A DNA stretch of 64,000 bases from Nocardioides ginsengisegetis (GCF_014138045.1 NZ_JACGXA010000001.1:3395001-3459000); one strand, 5' to 3'. Counted from the first letter of the stretch, positions 34,827 to 43,498 are shown. Notes: generated by a model from the letters alone, not told the origin. Numbers and translations are program-made.

Positions 34827-35717
34827 TCATCGCAAGAAGTCCAGCAGGCTCGGCTGGATGACCTTCGCCGTGGCGGCGAGCGCGGCCTGGTAGGCGACCT
34901 GCTGCAGCTGGAGGTCGACGGTCGCCTTCGGCAGGTCGGTGTTCTCGATCTCGGAGAGCGCCGAGGTCAGCGACAGCTCGGCGTCCCCGGCCTTCTGCCG
35001 GGCCTGCTCGATGCGGACGGTCCGGGTGCCGACATCCGTCTGCGCGTTGGTGATCCGCGTGCCGTCCTTCCCGAGGACGTCGATGGCCTGGGTGATGCCG
35101 GTTGCGTCACCGGCCTTCAGTGCCGTCGACAGGGCGGTCAGGTGGTCGAAGACCGAGTCGCCGTCGATGCCGAACGCGGCCGGTCCGTCCTGGTCGACGC
35201 GGATCTTGACGCCGTCGGCGACGGTGCGCACCACCTCGCCCGGCTTGCCGATGTAGGCCCCGGTGGCGTCGTACGCCGCGGCGCCGGACGTGATGCCGCC
35301 GAACACCGGCCGGCCGAGGTAGGTGGCGTTGGCCTCGCTGATCAGGCCCGCCCGGATCTGGTCGACCTCGGCCGCCATCCCGCGCAGCGCGTCCGGCCCG
35401 TTGGCGCCGGTGTTGGCTCCGTTGATGGCGACCTCGCGGGCGCGGCGGACCTGGCTGGTCATGCTGGAGAGGGTGGTGTCGACCTGATCGAGCCAGCCGA
35501 CGCCGTCGTCGGCATTGCGGGCGTACTGCTGATGGTCCGCCACCGACGAGCGCAGCCGCATGGCGGCGGTGGCGCCGGTCGGGTCGTCCGACGGCCGGTT
35601 GATGATCCGGCCGGTGGAGAGCTGCTCCTGGATGCGCGAGACGCGGCCCAGGCCGACCTGCAGGCCGTCGAGGGCTCGGTGGCTGAGCATGGTCTGGGTG
35701 ACGCGGGTGACGGTCAT
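34827..35717 (-). CDS. flgL: Flagellar hook-filament junction protein FlgL (HAP3)
   Basis: 296 residues. Flagellin-like N-terminus (VTRVTQTMLSHRALDGLQVGLGRVSRIQEQLSTGRIINRPSDDP) and C-terminal coiled coil (QVAYQAALAATAKVIQPSLLDFLR). It joins hook to filament outside the cell and is exported by the flagellar type III system, so no signal peptide is expected or seen. ATG 35717 overlaps the flgK stop as ATGA. Confidence 0.95.
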   Translation of the reverse strand: MTVTRVTQTMLSHRALDGLQVGLGRVSRIQEQLSTGRIINRPSDDPTGATAAMRLRSSVADHQQYARNADDGVGWLDQVDTTLSSMTSQVRRAREVAINGANTGANGPDALRGMAAEVDQIRAGLISEANATYLGRPVFGGITSGAAAYDATGAYIGKPGEVVRTVADGVKIRVDQDGPAAFGIDGDSVFDHLTALSTALKAGDATGITQAIDVLGKDGTRITNAQTDVGTRTVRIEQARQKAGDAELSLTSALSEIENTDLPKATVDLQLQQVAYQAALAATAKVIQPSLLDFLR

Positions 35718-37075
35718 CGGGTCATTCCGGTGCGGTTGATGAGGGTGTCGAGGACGGAGTCGAGGGTCGTCATCAACCGGGCGGCGGCCTCGTAGGACCG
35801 CTGGGCCGTGAGCATGTTGACGGTCTCCTCGTCGAGGTTGACGCCCGCGAGCTGCTCGCGGCTGGTGTCGACCTGGCTGGTCAGGGTCTGCTGGGTGTCG
35901 GCGCGGCGACGGACGGAGGCGACCTGGGTGCCGAAGCCGTTGACGAGGCGCTGGTAGGGGTCTTCGATCGCGATGGCGCCGATCAGGGCGTCGGCGTTGC
36001 CGGCGTCGAGACCGCCACCGGGCACCGACGACGCCGCGACGAGCGCCGGGTCGGCGATGGAGACCCGCAGGCTGCCGGCCGGGTCCGCGGCGTCGTACGA
36101 GAAGAGTGGAGTGCCGGGAGCGCCGTTCGCGTCGAATCCCTTGCCGTGCTGGGTGTTGAGCGCGTCGGCGAAATCCTTGGCGATCGCGTCCAGCCCGGAT
36201 GCGTAGTCCGGGAGCGTGTGGTCGACGAGCTCGGCGATCGCGCCGATGGTGCCGCCGAGGGCGCCGGGCACGGTGGTGCCGGCCGGACTCACGGTGAACG
36301 TCGTCGGACTGCCGGCCGAAGCGCCGATCGTCCCGGCAGCCTGGCCGCTGACCAGGGACACCCCGTTGAGCGCGACGTCCATCGTGCCGTCGTCACGGAT
36401 CGTCGCGGCCGCGCCGGTGAGCTCGGAGAGGCGCAGCGCGAGCCGGTCCCGGGTGTCCTCGAGCGTCGTCGCGTCGGACCCGGTCAGCTTGGCCGAGGCC
36501 AGCGACCGGTTGGTGTCCGCGAGGTCGGCGGCGACCGTGTTGACCTCGGTCAGCGTGACGTCGAGGCGGCCGCGCTGGTCGGCGCTCTCGGTGGCGATGT
36601 TGTGCGACTGAAGTCGCACCGCGTCGGCAAGGGTGCTCGCCTTGCCCAGCATCTGGCTGCGCGACGCCTCGCTGCCCGGGTTGTTGACCAGGTCGTGAAG
36701 CGCCTTGCGGAAGTCCGTGACCGCGGCGGAGACCCCCTGGTCGCCGGGCTCGGCGAAGCCGGTCTCCACGCGGGCCAGCACGGCCGCCTGGGTGTCGAGG
36801 TAGGACTGGTTGCCGTGCTCGACCCGCGACCGGGCGTCGAGGAACGGGTCGACCAGCCGGGTGATGCCCGTCGCACGGACGCCGTTGCCGTAGTCCTGCG
36901 AGCGCGACCACAGCGCCGGAGTCACTCCTGGGGCGAGGGTCTCGCCGGCCACGCGACGACGTACGTAGCCCTCGGTCGTCGCGTTCGCGACGTTCGTGCC
37001 CGCCACGTCCAGGGCGATCTGCTGGTAGCGCAGCCCGCTCAGGGCCGTGTTGAGAGACGAGAAGGTCCCACTCAC
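35714..37075 (-). CDS. flgK: Flagellar hook-associated protein FlgK (HAP1)
   Basis: 453 residues from GTG 37075. N-terminal rod-like motif SSLNTALSGLRYQQIALDVAGTNVANATTEGYVRRRV, central variable domain, and C-terminal LDEETVNMLTAQRSYEAAARLMTTLDSVLDTLIN. It caps the hook and anchors FlgL. Length is near the short end for the family. One base separates it from the flgN stop. Confidence 0.96.
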   Translation of the reverse strand: MSGTFSSLNTALSGLRYQQIALDVAGTNVANATTEGYVRRRVAGETLAPGVTPALWSRSQDYGNGVRATGITRLVDPFLDARSRVEHGNQSYLDTQAAVLARVETGFAEPGDQGVSAAVTDFRKALHDLVNNPGSEASRSQMLGKASTLADAVRLQSHNIATESADQRGRLDVTLTEVNTVAADLADTNRSLASAKLTGSDATTLEDTRDRLALRLSELTGAAATIRDDGTMDVALNGVSLVSGQAAGTIGASAGSPTTFTVSPAGTTVPGALGGTIGAIAELVDHTLPDYASGLDAIAKDFADALNTQHGKGFDANGAPGTPLFSYDAADPAGSLRVSIADPALVAASSVPGGGLDAGNADALIGAIAIEDPYQRLVNGFGTQVASVRRRADTQQTLTSQVDTSREQLAGVNLDEETVNMLTAQRSYEAAARLMTTLDSVLDTLINRTGMTR

Positions 37076-37076
37076 G

Positions 37077-37553
37077 TCACAGGCTCCGGTCCAGCTGCAC
37101 GCTGCGGGCGGCCTCGCCGACCGTGGTGCCGGAGGGCGTGTAGGTCTGGGCGGACCCGCTCAGGCCGAGGAGCGTCTCGTGCGCGGCGCGGAGGCCGGCG
37201 GAGATCAGGCCCCGGTTGGCCTCGGCGACGCGGGTGATGGCCTCGCTGGTGGCCGCGAACGCGTCGCGGTGGTCGGCCAGGATCGAGGACCAGGGCTCGT
37301 CGACGGCGGCGATGAGCCCCGACAGGCTGGGGTTGGGCGCGAGGCCCAGGACGCCCGCGGCCTCGTCGGCCGCGATCGCACGCATCAGCTCGACGTCGCG
37401 GACCTGGTCGAGCACGGTCTCGACGTCGCGGGCGGCGGCCGCCAGCCAGCGGGTCTGCCCGTGGGCCATGACCAGCTGCTCGACCTCGAGCCGGTAGTGC
37501 AAGGTCTCCAGCAGCTCGCGCTCACGCCAGAGGATCAGTGACAACTTCTCCAC
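37077..37553 (-). CDS. flgN: FlgN-like type III export chaperone
   Basis: 158 mostly helical residues from GTG 37553: EKLSLILWRERELLETLHYRLEVEQLVMAHGQTRWLAAAARDVETVLDQV. FlgN chaperones for FlgK and FlgL share this length, helical pattern and gene position directly before flgK. First gene of the leftward flagellar unit, 344 bases from the fliA start. Confidence 0.88.
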   Translation of the reverse strand: MEKLSLILWRERELLETLHYRLEVEQLVMAHGQTRWLAAAARDVETVLDQVRDVELMRAIAADEAAGVLGLAPNPSLSGLIAAVDEPWSSILADHRDAFAATSEAITRVAEANRGLISAGLRAAHETLLGLSGSAQTYTPSGTTVGEAARSVQLDRSL

Positions 37554-37601
37554 GATGCGGCCCCCTCACTCGTGCGCGGTGGTTTTCGGTGTCACCACCC
37601 A

Positions 37602-37627
37602 CCATCGGCAGGGAGCGCGGTTACTGA
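37602..37627 (-). promoter_or_regulatory. FliA-type promoter for flgN operon (14-base spacer)
   Basis: On the minus strand TCAG (ending at 37624), 14 bases, then GCCGATGG (37609-37602). It matches the TCAG/GCCGA pattern of the other flagellar promoters except for a spacer one base shorter. The -35 element lies inside the first copy of a 20-base direct repeat. Confidence 0.5.
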
Positions 37628-37745
37628 GGGGTTTGGCCGAAGAGTGTCGAAGCGGCCCACGCGGGGGCCGCCGCGGGCTATCGTCGTGGGCACCGCGACG
37701 CCCTCGCGATCGCAGGTCAACGGCAGGTTACCGACGGGTTTGGCC
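37619..37745. repeat. Pair of 20-base direct repeats between flgN and fliA
   Basis: GGTTACTGAGGGGTTTGGCC (37619-37638) and GGTTACCGACGGGTTTGGCC (37726-37745) agree at 18 of 20 positions, 107 bases apart, in the divergent region controlling both arms of the flagellar locus. Candidate binding sites for a flagellar master regulator; no protein is identified. The rest of 37554-37897 holds the flgN promoter and an AT-rich patch at 37826-37860 before fliA. Confidence 0.6.
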
Positions 37746-37897
37746 CAGACGGGCCATGCCGGATGGCCGTTCGGGGGATGACGCCGAGGGCCATTCGGTC
37801 CCTTTCGGCAGCCGAAGCCCGCTCATTTGAAATTCTCTTTACTTTCCTTCGCAAAAACCCGGACAACGTCGCCCGGTGGACTGAACAATCGCCGATC

Positions 37898-38743
37898 GTG
37901 ACCCCCCACCACAACGTCCCGCCGGGCTCCGAGGCGTTGATCGTCAAGCACATGGCACTGGTCGGACACATCGTCCGCGAGACCATCGCCAGGGTGCCGT
38001 CCCACGTGGACCGCGACGACCTCACCTCGGCCGGACTCGCCGCCCTCGTGCAGGCTGCGCACGCCTTCGACGAGTCGCGTGGCGTCCCCTTCAGCCGGTA
38101 CGCCGCCACCCGCGTGCGCGGCGCCATCGTCGACGAGCTGCGCAGCATCGACTGGGCCTCGCGCTCGGTCCGCCGTCGCGCCCGCGAGCTCGACGCCACC
38201 CGCACCACCCTGGCCAACAGCCTGGGCCGTCCCGCGACGGACGCCGAGGTCGCCAGCTCCGCCGGCCTGTCGGTCGAGGACGTCGTGGCCAACGGTGACG
38301 ACGTGGCCCGCGCCCAGGTCCTCTCCCTCCACGCCTCGGAGGACAACTCCTTCGCCGAGACCCTGGTCAGCACCACCCCGAGCCCGGAGGTCCAGGCCGA
38401 GCACGCCGAGCGGCTCACCTACCTCTCCGAGGCCGTGGCCGAGCTTCCCGAGCGGATGCGGATCGTCGTGGAGCAGTACTTCCTCAACGAGCGGCCGATG
38501 GCCGAGATCGCCGAGACCCTCGGCGTCTCGGAGTCCCGCATCTCCCAGATCCGCGCCGAGGCACTGATCCTCCTGCGCGACGCGCTCAACCACGAGCTCG
38601 AGCCCGAGCTCGTCGTGCCGCACGCCCGGCCGCAGGGCTGCGCCGCCCAGCGCCGCGAGGCCTACTTCGCCGCCGTGGCGACCCGCCACGCGGCCGGCGT
38701 ACGCCGCATGGCCGGCGGCACGCCGGTCAACGCGACGGCCTAG
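37898..38743 (+). CDS. fliA: Flagellar RNA polymerase sigma factor FliA (sigma28/WhiG family)
   Basis: 281 residues from GTG 37898. Region 2: VGHIVRETIARVPSHVDRDDLTSAGLAALVQAAHAFDESRGVPFSRYAATRVRGAIVDELRSIDW; region 3 NSLGRPATDAEVASSAGLS; region 4 LSEAVAELPERMRIVVEQYFLNERPMAEIAETLGVSESRISQIRAEAL. The frame is open further up (ATG 37763), but codon third positions there are AT-rich (GAA ATT TTT ACT) and switch to almost all G/C exactly at 37898, which decides the start. It directs polymerase to the TCAR-N15-GCCGAA promoters listed here. No anti-sigma FlgM gene is seen. Confidence 0.92.
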   Translation: MTPHHNVPPGSEALIVKHMALVGHIVRETIARVPSHVDRDDLTSAGLAALVQAAHAFDESRGVPFSRYAATRVRGAIVDELRSIDWASRSVRRRARELDATRTTLANSLGRPATDAEVASSAGLSVEDVVANGDDVARAQVLSLHASEDNSFAETLVSTTPSPEVQAEHAERLTYLSEAVAELPERMRIVVEQYFLNERPMAEIAETLGVSESRISQIRAEALILLRDALNHELEPELVVPHARPQGCAAQRREAYFAAVATRHAAGVRRMAGGTPVNATA

Positions 38744-38761
38744 AAACTTCGCAGAAGTTCC

Positions 38762-38788
38762 TCAACCCCCTGCCCTGCTGGCCGAAGG
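38762..38788 (+). promoter_or_regulatory. FliA-type promoter of fliC
   Basis: TCAA (38762-38765), 15 bases, GCCGAAGG (38781-38788); compare the sigma28 consensus TAAA-N15-GCCGATAA. The start of transcription would fall near 38795, leaving a 55-base leader. Confidence 0.75.
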
Positions 38789-38797
38789 AACAGGCAC

Positions 38798-38817
38798 GGA
38801 GCCCACGGACGGGCTCC
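38798..38817 (+). promoter_or_regulatory. GGA-loop hairpin in fliC leader, candidate CsrA site
   Basis: GGAGCCC (38798-38804) and GGGCTCC (38811-38817) make a perfect 7-base stem with loop ACGGAC. CsrA prefers A-N-GGA in a hexaloop. A second GGA-rich site is the Shine-Dalgarno AGGAGGGA (38835-38842), so one dimer could bridge both. Confidence 0.65.
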
Positions 38818-38849
38818 AGCTCTGACTCGAATCCAGGAGGGATCTCATC

Positions 38850-40037
38850 ATGGGTCTTCGCATCAACCAGAACATCGACGCCCTGAACTCGTACCGCAAC
38901 CTGTCGGTCACCCAGGGCCAGATGAGCAAGTCGCTCGAGAAGCTGTCGAGCGGTTTCCGCATCAACCGCGCCGCGGACGACGCTGCCGGTCTCGCCATCT
39001 CCGAGGGCCTGCGCTCGCAGGTGGGTGGCCTCAAGGTCGCCTCCCGCAACGCGCAGGACGGCATCTCGGTCGTGCAGACCACGGAAGGTGCCCTCACCGA
39101 GGTGCACTCGATCCTGCAGCGCCTGCGCGACCTCGCCGTCCAGGGCGGCAACGACAGCAACAACTCCGACGCCCGCAACAACATCAAGACGGAGTCGGAC
39201 AGCCTGGTCTCCGAGCTGGACCGGATCGGCAAGTCGACCAACTTCAACGGCACGAAGCTGCTCGACGGCACCACCGGCCAGCTCAACTTCCAGGTCGGCG
39301 CCGACGGCGACGCGAACTCGAAGATCTCGATCAACCTCGCGGGCGCCAACGTCAAGGCGATCGCCAACACCCTCAATGGTGGGGACCTGACCACCGCCGG
39401 CACCTCGTTCGCAATCGCCAACGTGAGCACCGCTGGTGGCGCGTTCACGTTCACCTCGACCAACAACGGGGTGGCGACGGCCGTCACGACCGGCAACCTG
39501 GGTGCCGCCGGCAGCTTCAACAGCGTGGAGGGTCTGGCCGACGCACTGCGCAAGGACGCCAACTTCGCCTCCAACTTCACCGTCACGGTGCAGAAGGACG
39601 CCAACGGTGCCGGCAACGGCCTCGTGATCTCGGCGAACGACGGCGGCACGCTGCTCGCGGCCGACAACACCGCGGCGAAGATCGGCGGTGCGGGCTTGGC
39701 CAGCGGTGTGGCTGGCGCTCCGGTCAGCGGTGGTCTGAACTACTCGACCACGAGCAACTCGCAGGCCTCGATCAAGATGATCGACGCGCAGATCAACTCG
39801 ATCTCGACCGCTCGCGCCCAGCTCGGTGCCTACCAGAACCGGTTCGAGCACACCATCAACAACCTCAACGTGGCCGTCGAGAACCTGTCGGCCTCCGAGA
39901 GCCGGATCCGTGACACGGACATGGCCAGCGAGATGATGCAGTTCACCCGCTCGCAGATCCTGTCGCAGGCCGGCACCGCGATGCTCGCCCAGGCCAACCA
40001 GGCCTCGCAGGGCGTGCTCTCGCTGCTGCGCGGCTGA
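38850..40037 (+). CDS. fliC: Flagellin
   Basis: 395 residues. Conserved D0/D1 ends: GLRINQNIDALNSYRNLSVTQGQMSKSLEKLSSGFRINRAADDAAGLAISEGLRSQ and C-terminal TARAQLGAYQNRFEHTINNLNVAVENLSASESRIRDTDMASEMMQFTRSQILSQAGTAML through LLRG. The middle (about 170-300) is a Gly/Ala/Thr-rich variable domain exposed on the filament. ATG 38850 follows AGGAGGGA. Exported without a signal peptide. Single transcription unit ended by a strong hairpin. Confidence 0.98.
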   Translation: MGLRINQNIDALNSYRNLSVTQGQMSKSLEKLSSGFRINRAADDAAGLAISEGLRSQVGGLKVASRNAQDGISVVQTTEGALTEVHSILQRLRDLAVQGGNDSNNSDARNNIKTESDSLVSELDRIGKSTNFNGTKLLDGTTGQLNFQVGADGDANSKISINLAGANVKAIANTLNGGDLTTAGTSFAIANVSTAGGAFTFTSTNNGVATAVTTGNLGAAGSFNSVEGLADALRKDANFASNFTVTVQKDANGAGNGLVISANDGGTLLAADNTAAKIGGAGLASGVAGAPVSGGLNYSTTSNSQASIKMIDAQINSISTARAQLGAYQNRFEHTINNLNVAVENLSASESRIRDTDMASEMMQFTRSQILSQAGTAMLAQANQASQGVLSLLRG

Positions 40038-40045
40038 TAGATCCC

Positions 40046-40111
40046 GTCACCCGGTCCTCGGGTGACACCAGCTTCCCCGGGGAGGGCGCCTCACGCGTCC
40101 TCCCCGGGGAA
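40046..40111 (+). terminator. Double hairpin terminator after fliC
   Basis: GTCACCCG/CGGGTGAC (40046-40053 with 40059-40066) is followed by TTCCCCGGGGAGG (40073-40085) pairing perfectly with CCTCCCCGGGGAA (40099-40111). No T run, as usual in high-GC actinobacteria. Confidence 0.8.
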
Positions 40112-40158
40112 CACCACCAGGGGCCGGGGCGCCCCGCGACCCGACTCGAGGAGGACCG

Positions 40159-41517
40159 ATGGCCACCAGCAGCATCAGCGGTCTCGCGAGCGGGCTGGAC
40201 ACCGCCTCGATCATCGACCAGCTGATGCAGCTCGAGGCGACCTCGCAGAACCGGCTCAAGACCCGGCAGAGCAGTGAGAAGACCGTCCTCTCGGCGCTCC
40301 AGTCGCTGAACACCGACGTCGCCCTCCTCGGCAGCAAGGCCGAGACGCTGGGCAAGACCGAGACGTGGCAGACCCTCAAGGCCACCTCGAGCAGCACCGA
40401 CATCACGGCGACCGCCGCCGCCACCGCGACGCCGGGCTCCCTCGCCGTCAAGGTCGTCGGCCTCGCCGCGGCGCACCAGTTCGCCCTCACCGACGCAGGC
40501 GCCCTGAGCGACGTGGTCGTCTCCGGTGGCGCCTCGGCCGTCCGCCTCACCTCGCACGACGGGACCTTCCGCGACGTCCCGACGGGCGGCGGCACGCTCC
40601 AGGAGGTCGTCACCGCGATCAACGGCGCCACCGCCGACACCGGGGTCACGGCGACCGCGGTCAAGGTCGCGGACGGGAGCTACCGGCTCCTCGTCTCCGC
40701 GACGAAGACCGGCCAGGCCTCGGACTTCACGCTCACCAACACCGACGGCAGTGCACTGCTCGGTGGCGTCGACGCCGCGTCGTTGCGCCGGGGCGCGGAC
40801 GCCCAGGTCACCGTGGGCGGCATCGCGGCCACCTCGACCACCAACACCTTCACCGACCTGGTGCCCGGCGTGACCGTCACGCTCCAAAGCACCGCCACCG
40901 TCGGGTCCACGAGCACCGTCACCATCGCCCGCGACACGGCCAGCGTCAAAGCAGGAGTCAAGGGCCTCGTCGACCAGGTCAACGCGCTGCTGAGCAAGAT
41001 CGACAGCCAGACCTCCGGCAAGAGCGGCACCACGTCCGCCGGCGCGCTCGTGGGTGACGGCACGGCCCGGAGCCTGCGCAGTGCCCTGCTGGACACGGTC
41101 TTCGGCAGCACCGGCCTGACGTCGATGAAGGGCGTCGGCATCCAGACCGACCGCTACGGCAAGCTCGTCTTCGACGACGCCGCCTTCGACGTGGCGTACG
41201 CCGCGGACCCGGCCGGGGTCGCCGCCCAGTTCACCAAGGCGACGACGCCTGCGAACGATGGCTGGGCCGCGCGCCTCAAGACCGTCGCCACGACGTACAG
41301 CGACTCCCGCACCGGCACGCTCACCTCGGCCGTGACGGGACGTCAGGCAACCATCGACCGCCTCGGCGACGACATCGACGCCTGGGACGGCCGTCTCGAG
41401 CTGCGCAGGACGACCCTGACCCGCCAGTTCACCGCACTGGAAACCGCACTGTCCTCCCTGCAGAGCCAAGGGAACTGGCTCGCCGGACAGATCGCCCACC
41501 TCCCCACCTCATCGTGA
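40159..41517 (+). CDS. fliD: Flagellar filament cap protein FliD (HAP2)
   Basis: 452 residues. N-terminal ATSSISGLASGLDTASIIDQLMQLEATSQNRLKTRQSS and a long Thr/Ala-rich middle; the C-terminal helix IDAWDGRLELRRTTLTRQFTALETALSSLQSQGNWL is the capping coiled coil. It sits at the filament tip and folds incoming flagellin. ATG 40159 follows GAGGAGGA. It has no visible FliA promoter of its own and may depend on readthrough from fliC. Confidence 0.96.
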   Translation: MATSSISGLASGLDTASIIDQLMQLEATSQNRLKTRQSSEKTVLSALQSLNTDVALLGSKAETLGKTETWQTLKATSSSTDITATAAATATPGSLAVKVVGLAAAHQFALTDAGALSDVVVSGGASAVRLTSHDGTFRDVPTGGGTLQEVVTAINGATADTGVTATAVKVADGSYRLLVSATKTGQASDFTLTNTDGSALLGGVDAASLRRGADAQVTVGGIAATSTTNTFTDLVPGVTVTLQSTATVGSTSTVTIARDTASVKAGVKGLVDQVNALLSKIDSQTSGKSGTTSAGALVGDGTARSLRSALLDTVFGSTGLTSMKGVGIQTDRYGKLVFDDAAFDVAYAADPAGVAAQFTKATTPANDGWAARLKTVATTYSDSRTGTLTSAVTGRQATIDRLGDDIDAWDGRLELRRTTLTRQFTALETALSSLQSQGNWLAGQIAHLPTSS

Positions 41518-41533
41518 CCACGGAAGGAAATCG

Positions 41534-41935
41534 ATGATGTACCCCTCCAAGACGGCCGCCGCCGGACGTGAGACCTACCTCGCCGCCTCGGTGCAGACCG
41601 CCAGCCCGGCACAGCTGCTCGTGATGCTCTGCGAGCGTCTCGTGCTCGACCTGCAGCGGGCCTCCGCGGCGCTGCGCAGTGGCCAGCCGAGCCAGGCGCA
41701 CGAGCCGCTCCTGCACGCGCAGGAGATCCTGCTCGAGCTCAACGCCAGCCTGGACAAGGACGTCTGGGAAGGCGGACCGGGGTTGGCGTCGCTCTACGAC
41801 TACCTGCACGGGGAGCTCGTCCGGGCCAACATCGCCAAGGACCAGCGGATCACCGACTTCTGCCTCGACATCGTCGTGGTGCTGCGTGACACCTGGCGCG
41901 AAGCCGCGCTCGGCCTGCTGTCCGTCAGCGCATGA
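41534..41935 (+). CDS. fliS: Flagellin export chaperone FliS
   Basis: 133 residues: YPSKTAAAGRETYLAASVQTASPAQLLVMLCERLVLDLQRASAALR, the classical FliS start, then the four-helix bundle with HAQEILLELNASLD and LASLYDYLHGELVRANIAKD. It holds the flagellin C-terminus unfolded before export. ATG 41534 or the next codon; GGAAGGAAA upstream. Confidence 0.96.
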   Translation: MMYPSKTAAAGRETYLAASVQTASPAQLLVMLCERLVLDLQRASAALRSGQPSQAHEPLLHAQEILLELNASLDKDVWEGGPGLASLYDYLHGELVRANIAKDQRITDFCLDIVVVLRDTWREAALGLLSVSA

Positions 41936-42261
41936 GGACGGCACTCCCGACCGAGTTCCGCCAGCACCTGCACTGGGAGACCGCGCTCGACCGCCTCGAG
42001 CTCGACGTGATCCACGCCGAGCGGATGCTGGACGACCCAGCCGCGGCGGACATGGAGTCGTGGGACGAGCCGCAGCTCGCCGGCCCCATCCCGGCCGACC
42101 TCGTGGCGCGGGCCCTGGAGATCAGGGCCCGGCAGGAGCGCGTCCAGCGAGCCCTGGCCGCGCGGCTCGGTGACCTGCGCCGCCAGCACGAGTTCGCCGA
42201 CCGCGTGGACCGCGCGACCGGTCGCGCCGGACGCCCCGTGTACGTCGACGTCGACGCCTGA
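41932..42261 (+). CDS. FliT-like or hypothetical flagellar protein
   Basis: 109 residues, coupled to fliS by ATGA overlap. Sequence MRTALPTEFRQHLHWETALDRLELDVIHAERMLDDP, then an Arg/Glu helical half (RALEIRARQERVQRALAARLGDLRRQHEFADRV). Position after fliS and helical size fit a FliT-type chaperone for FliD, but no FliT-specific residues were recognised. Confidence 0.7.
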   Translation: MRTALPTEFRQHLHWETALDRLELDVIHAERMLDDPAAADMESWDEPQLAGPIPADLVARALEIRARQERVQRALAARLGDLRRQHEFADRVDRATGRAGRPVYVDVDA

Positions 42262-42307
42262 CGCCCGGCAGCTGCGCCGAGTCGGCGAAATGGGCGGACG
42301 TTTCCGC

Positions 42308-42334
42308 TCAGGTGCCGCGCCGGGGAGCCGAATG
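42308..42334 (+). promoter_or_regulatory. FliA-type promoter of the flgB-flhA operon
   Basis: TCAG (42308-42311), 15 bases, GCCGAATG (42327-42334). Predicted transcription start near 42341, 65 bases before the flgB GTG. Confidence 0.65.
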
Positions 42335-42340
42335 GACCCC

Positions 42341-42357
42341 TGAGCACGGATCGCTCG
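42341..42357 (+). promoter_or_regulatory. GGA-loop hairpin at start of flgB mRNA, candidate CsrA site
   Basis: TGAGC (42341-42345) and GCTCG (42353-42357) form a short stem (one G-U pair) around ACGGATC. It begins at the predicted transcription start, as in fliC and flbD. Weaker than the other two. Confidence 0.45.
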
Positions 42358-42405
42358 ACCCCGCCGAAGGATCGGCATCGCCCTCGTCGCTTCTCGGAGG
42401 CAGGC

Positions 42406-42762
42406 GTGTCCTTCGCATTCCCCGACGCCGTCGGAGCCGTGCTCAACTCGGCCCTCGACGGCATCGCCCTGCGCCAGCGGGTCATCGCTGACAACATCGC
42501 GAACGTCGACACCCCCGGCTACCGCGCCACGAGCGTGGACTTCGAGACCAGCCTGCGGGCCGCCATCTCCTCCGGCGACCTGAACGCTGCGGTCGTGCCG
42601 ACCGAGACGCCCACCGACACCCCGGTCGGCGCCAACGGCAACAACGTCGACCTCCGCAAGGAGACGCTGGCGGCGGTGCAGTCGCAGTTCCAGTACCAGG
42701 TCCTCACGCGCGCCACGAGCGACCGCTTCGACCTGATCAAGACCGTCGCGGGCGGCCAGTGA
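42406..42762 (+). CDS. flgB: Flagellar basal-body rod protein FlgB
   Basis: 118 residues from GTG 42406 (ribosome site CGGAGG). Core: [38 protein letters not shown] and the end [26 protein letters not shown]. Forms the proximal rod. First gene of the long rightward operon. Confidence 0.95.
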   Translation: MSFAFPDAVGAVLNSALDGIALRQRVIADNIANVDTPGYRATSVDFETSLRAAISSGDLNAAVVPTETPTDTPVGANGNNVDLRKETLAAVQSQFQYQVLTRATSDRFDLIKTVAGGQ

Positions 42763-43154
42763 TGGGGGCCTTCGACCTGCTCCGGATCGCCGGCTCCTCG
42801 CTCGGCGCGCACCAGACGTGGCTGGACGCCCTGGCCAACAACATCGCCAACGTCAACACGGTCACGCCGACCAGCCAGGGCGCCTTCCAGGCCCAGATGC
42901 CGGTCCTCGCCTCGGCCGCGGGTGGCGGCGTGGAGGTCACCGGCTTCGCGCTCGGCGACGCGACCGGGCGGCTCGTCAACGACCCGTCGAACCCGCTGGC
43001 CGACGCCGACGGCTACGTCCGCGCCCCCGACACCGACCTCGCCAGCCAGATGACCCAGCTCGTCATGGCCCAGCGCGGCTTCCAGGCCTCCGTCCAGGTC
43101 ACCAAGGACGCCCAGGACACCTACAGCAGCGCGCTGCAGATCGGTCGTGGCTGA
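42762..43154 (+). CDS. flgC: Flagellar basal-body rod protein FlgC
   Basis: 130 residues. Motif [23 protein letters not shown] and C-terminal [33 protein letters not shown]. Start ATG 42762 shares its A with the flgB stop. Second rod ring; exported by the type III system. Confidence 0.95.
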   Translation: MGAFDLLRIAGSSLGAHQTWLDALANNIANVNTVTPTSQGAFQAQMPVLASAAGGGVEVTGFALGDATGRLVNDPSNPLADADGYVRAPDTDLASQMTQLVMAQRGFQASVQVTKDAQDTYSSALQIGRG

Positions 43155-43498
43155 TGAGCATGTCCGGCATCGAGGGCGTGCAGATGAGCGGCTTCACGCC
43201 GTACGTCGCCCCCACGCTCCCCACGAACCCGGCCACCGCTGCGACCGCCGGCTCCGGCGTGCAGTCGGCCTCGGGCCACGCCTTCGGCTCGATGGTGCTC
43301 GACGGCATCGACCGGCTCGAGCAGGTCCAGGACCGCAGTGACCAGCTGGCCGTCAAGGCCGCGACCGGCGACCTCGACAACATCCACGACTACACGATCG
43401 CCGCGACCGAGGCGTCGGTCACCACGCAGCTCACCGTGGCCGTGCGCAACCGGGCCCTCGAGGCGTTCAACGAGATCATGCGGATGCAGGTCGGATGA
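43154..43498 (+). CDS. fliE: Flagellar hook-basal body adaptor FliE
   Basis: 114 residues: [11 protein letters not shown] at the start and the conserved helical end [37 protein letters not shown]. It joins the MS ring to the rod. ATG 43154 overlaps the flgC stop by one base and its stop overlaps fliF. Confidence 0.95.
   Translation: MSMSGIEGVQMSGFTPYVAPTLPTNPATAATAGSGVQSASGHAFGSMVLDGIDRLEQVQDRSDQLAVKAATGDLDNIHDYTIAATEASVTTQLTVAVRNRALEAFNEIMRMQVG

Noticed and set aside
42363..42370. Second GCCGAAGG before flgB as a promoter
   Set aside because: No TCAR element 15 bases upstream; the match at 42308-42334 is better.
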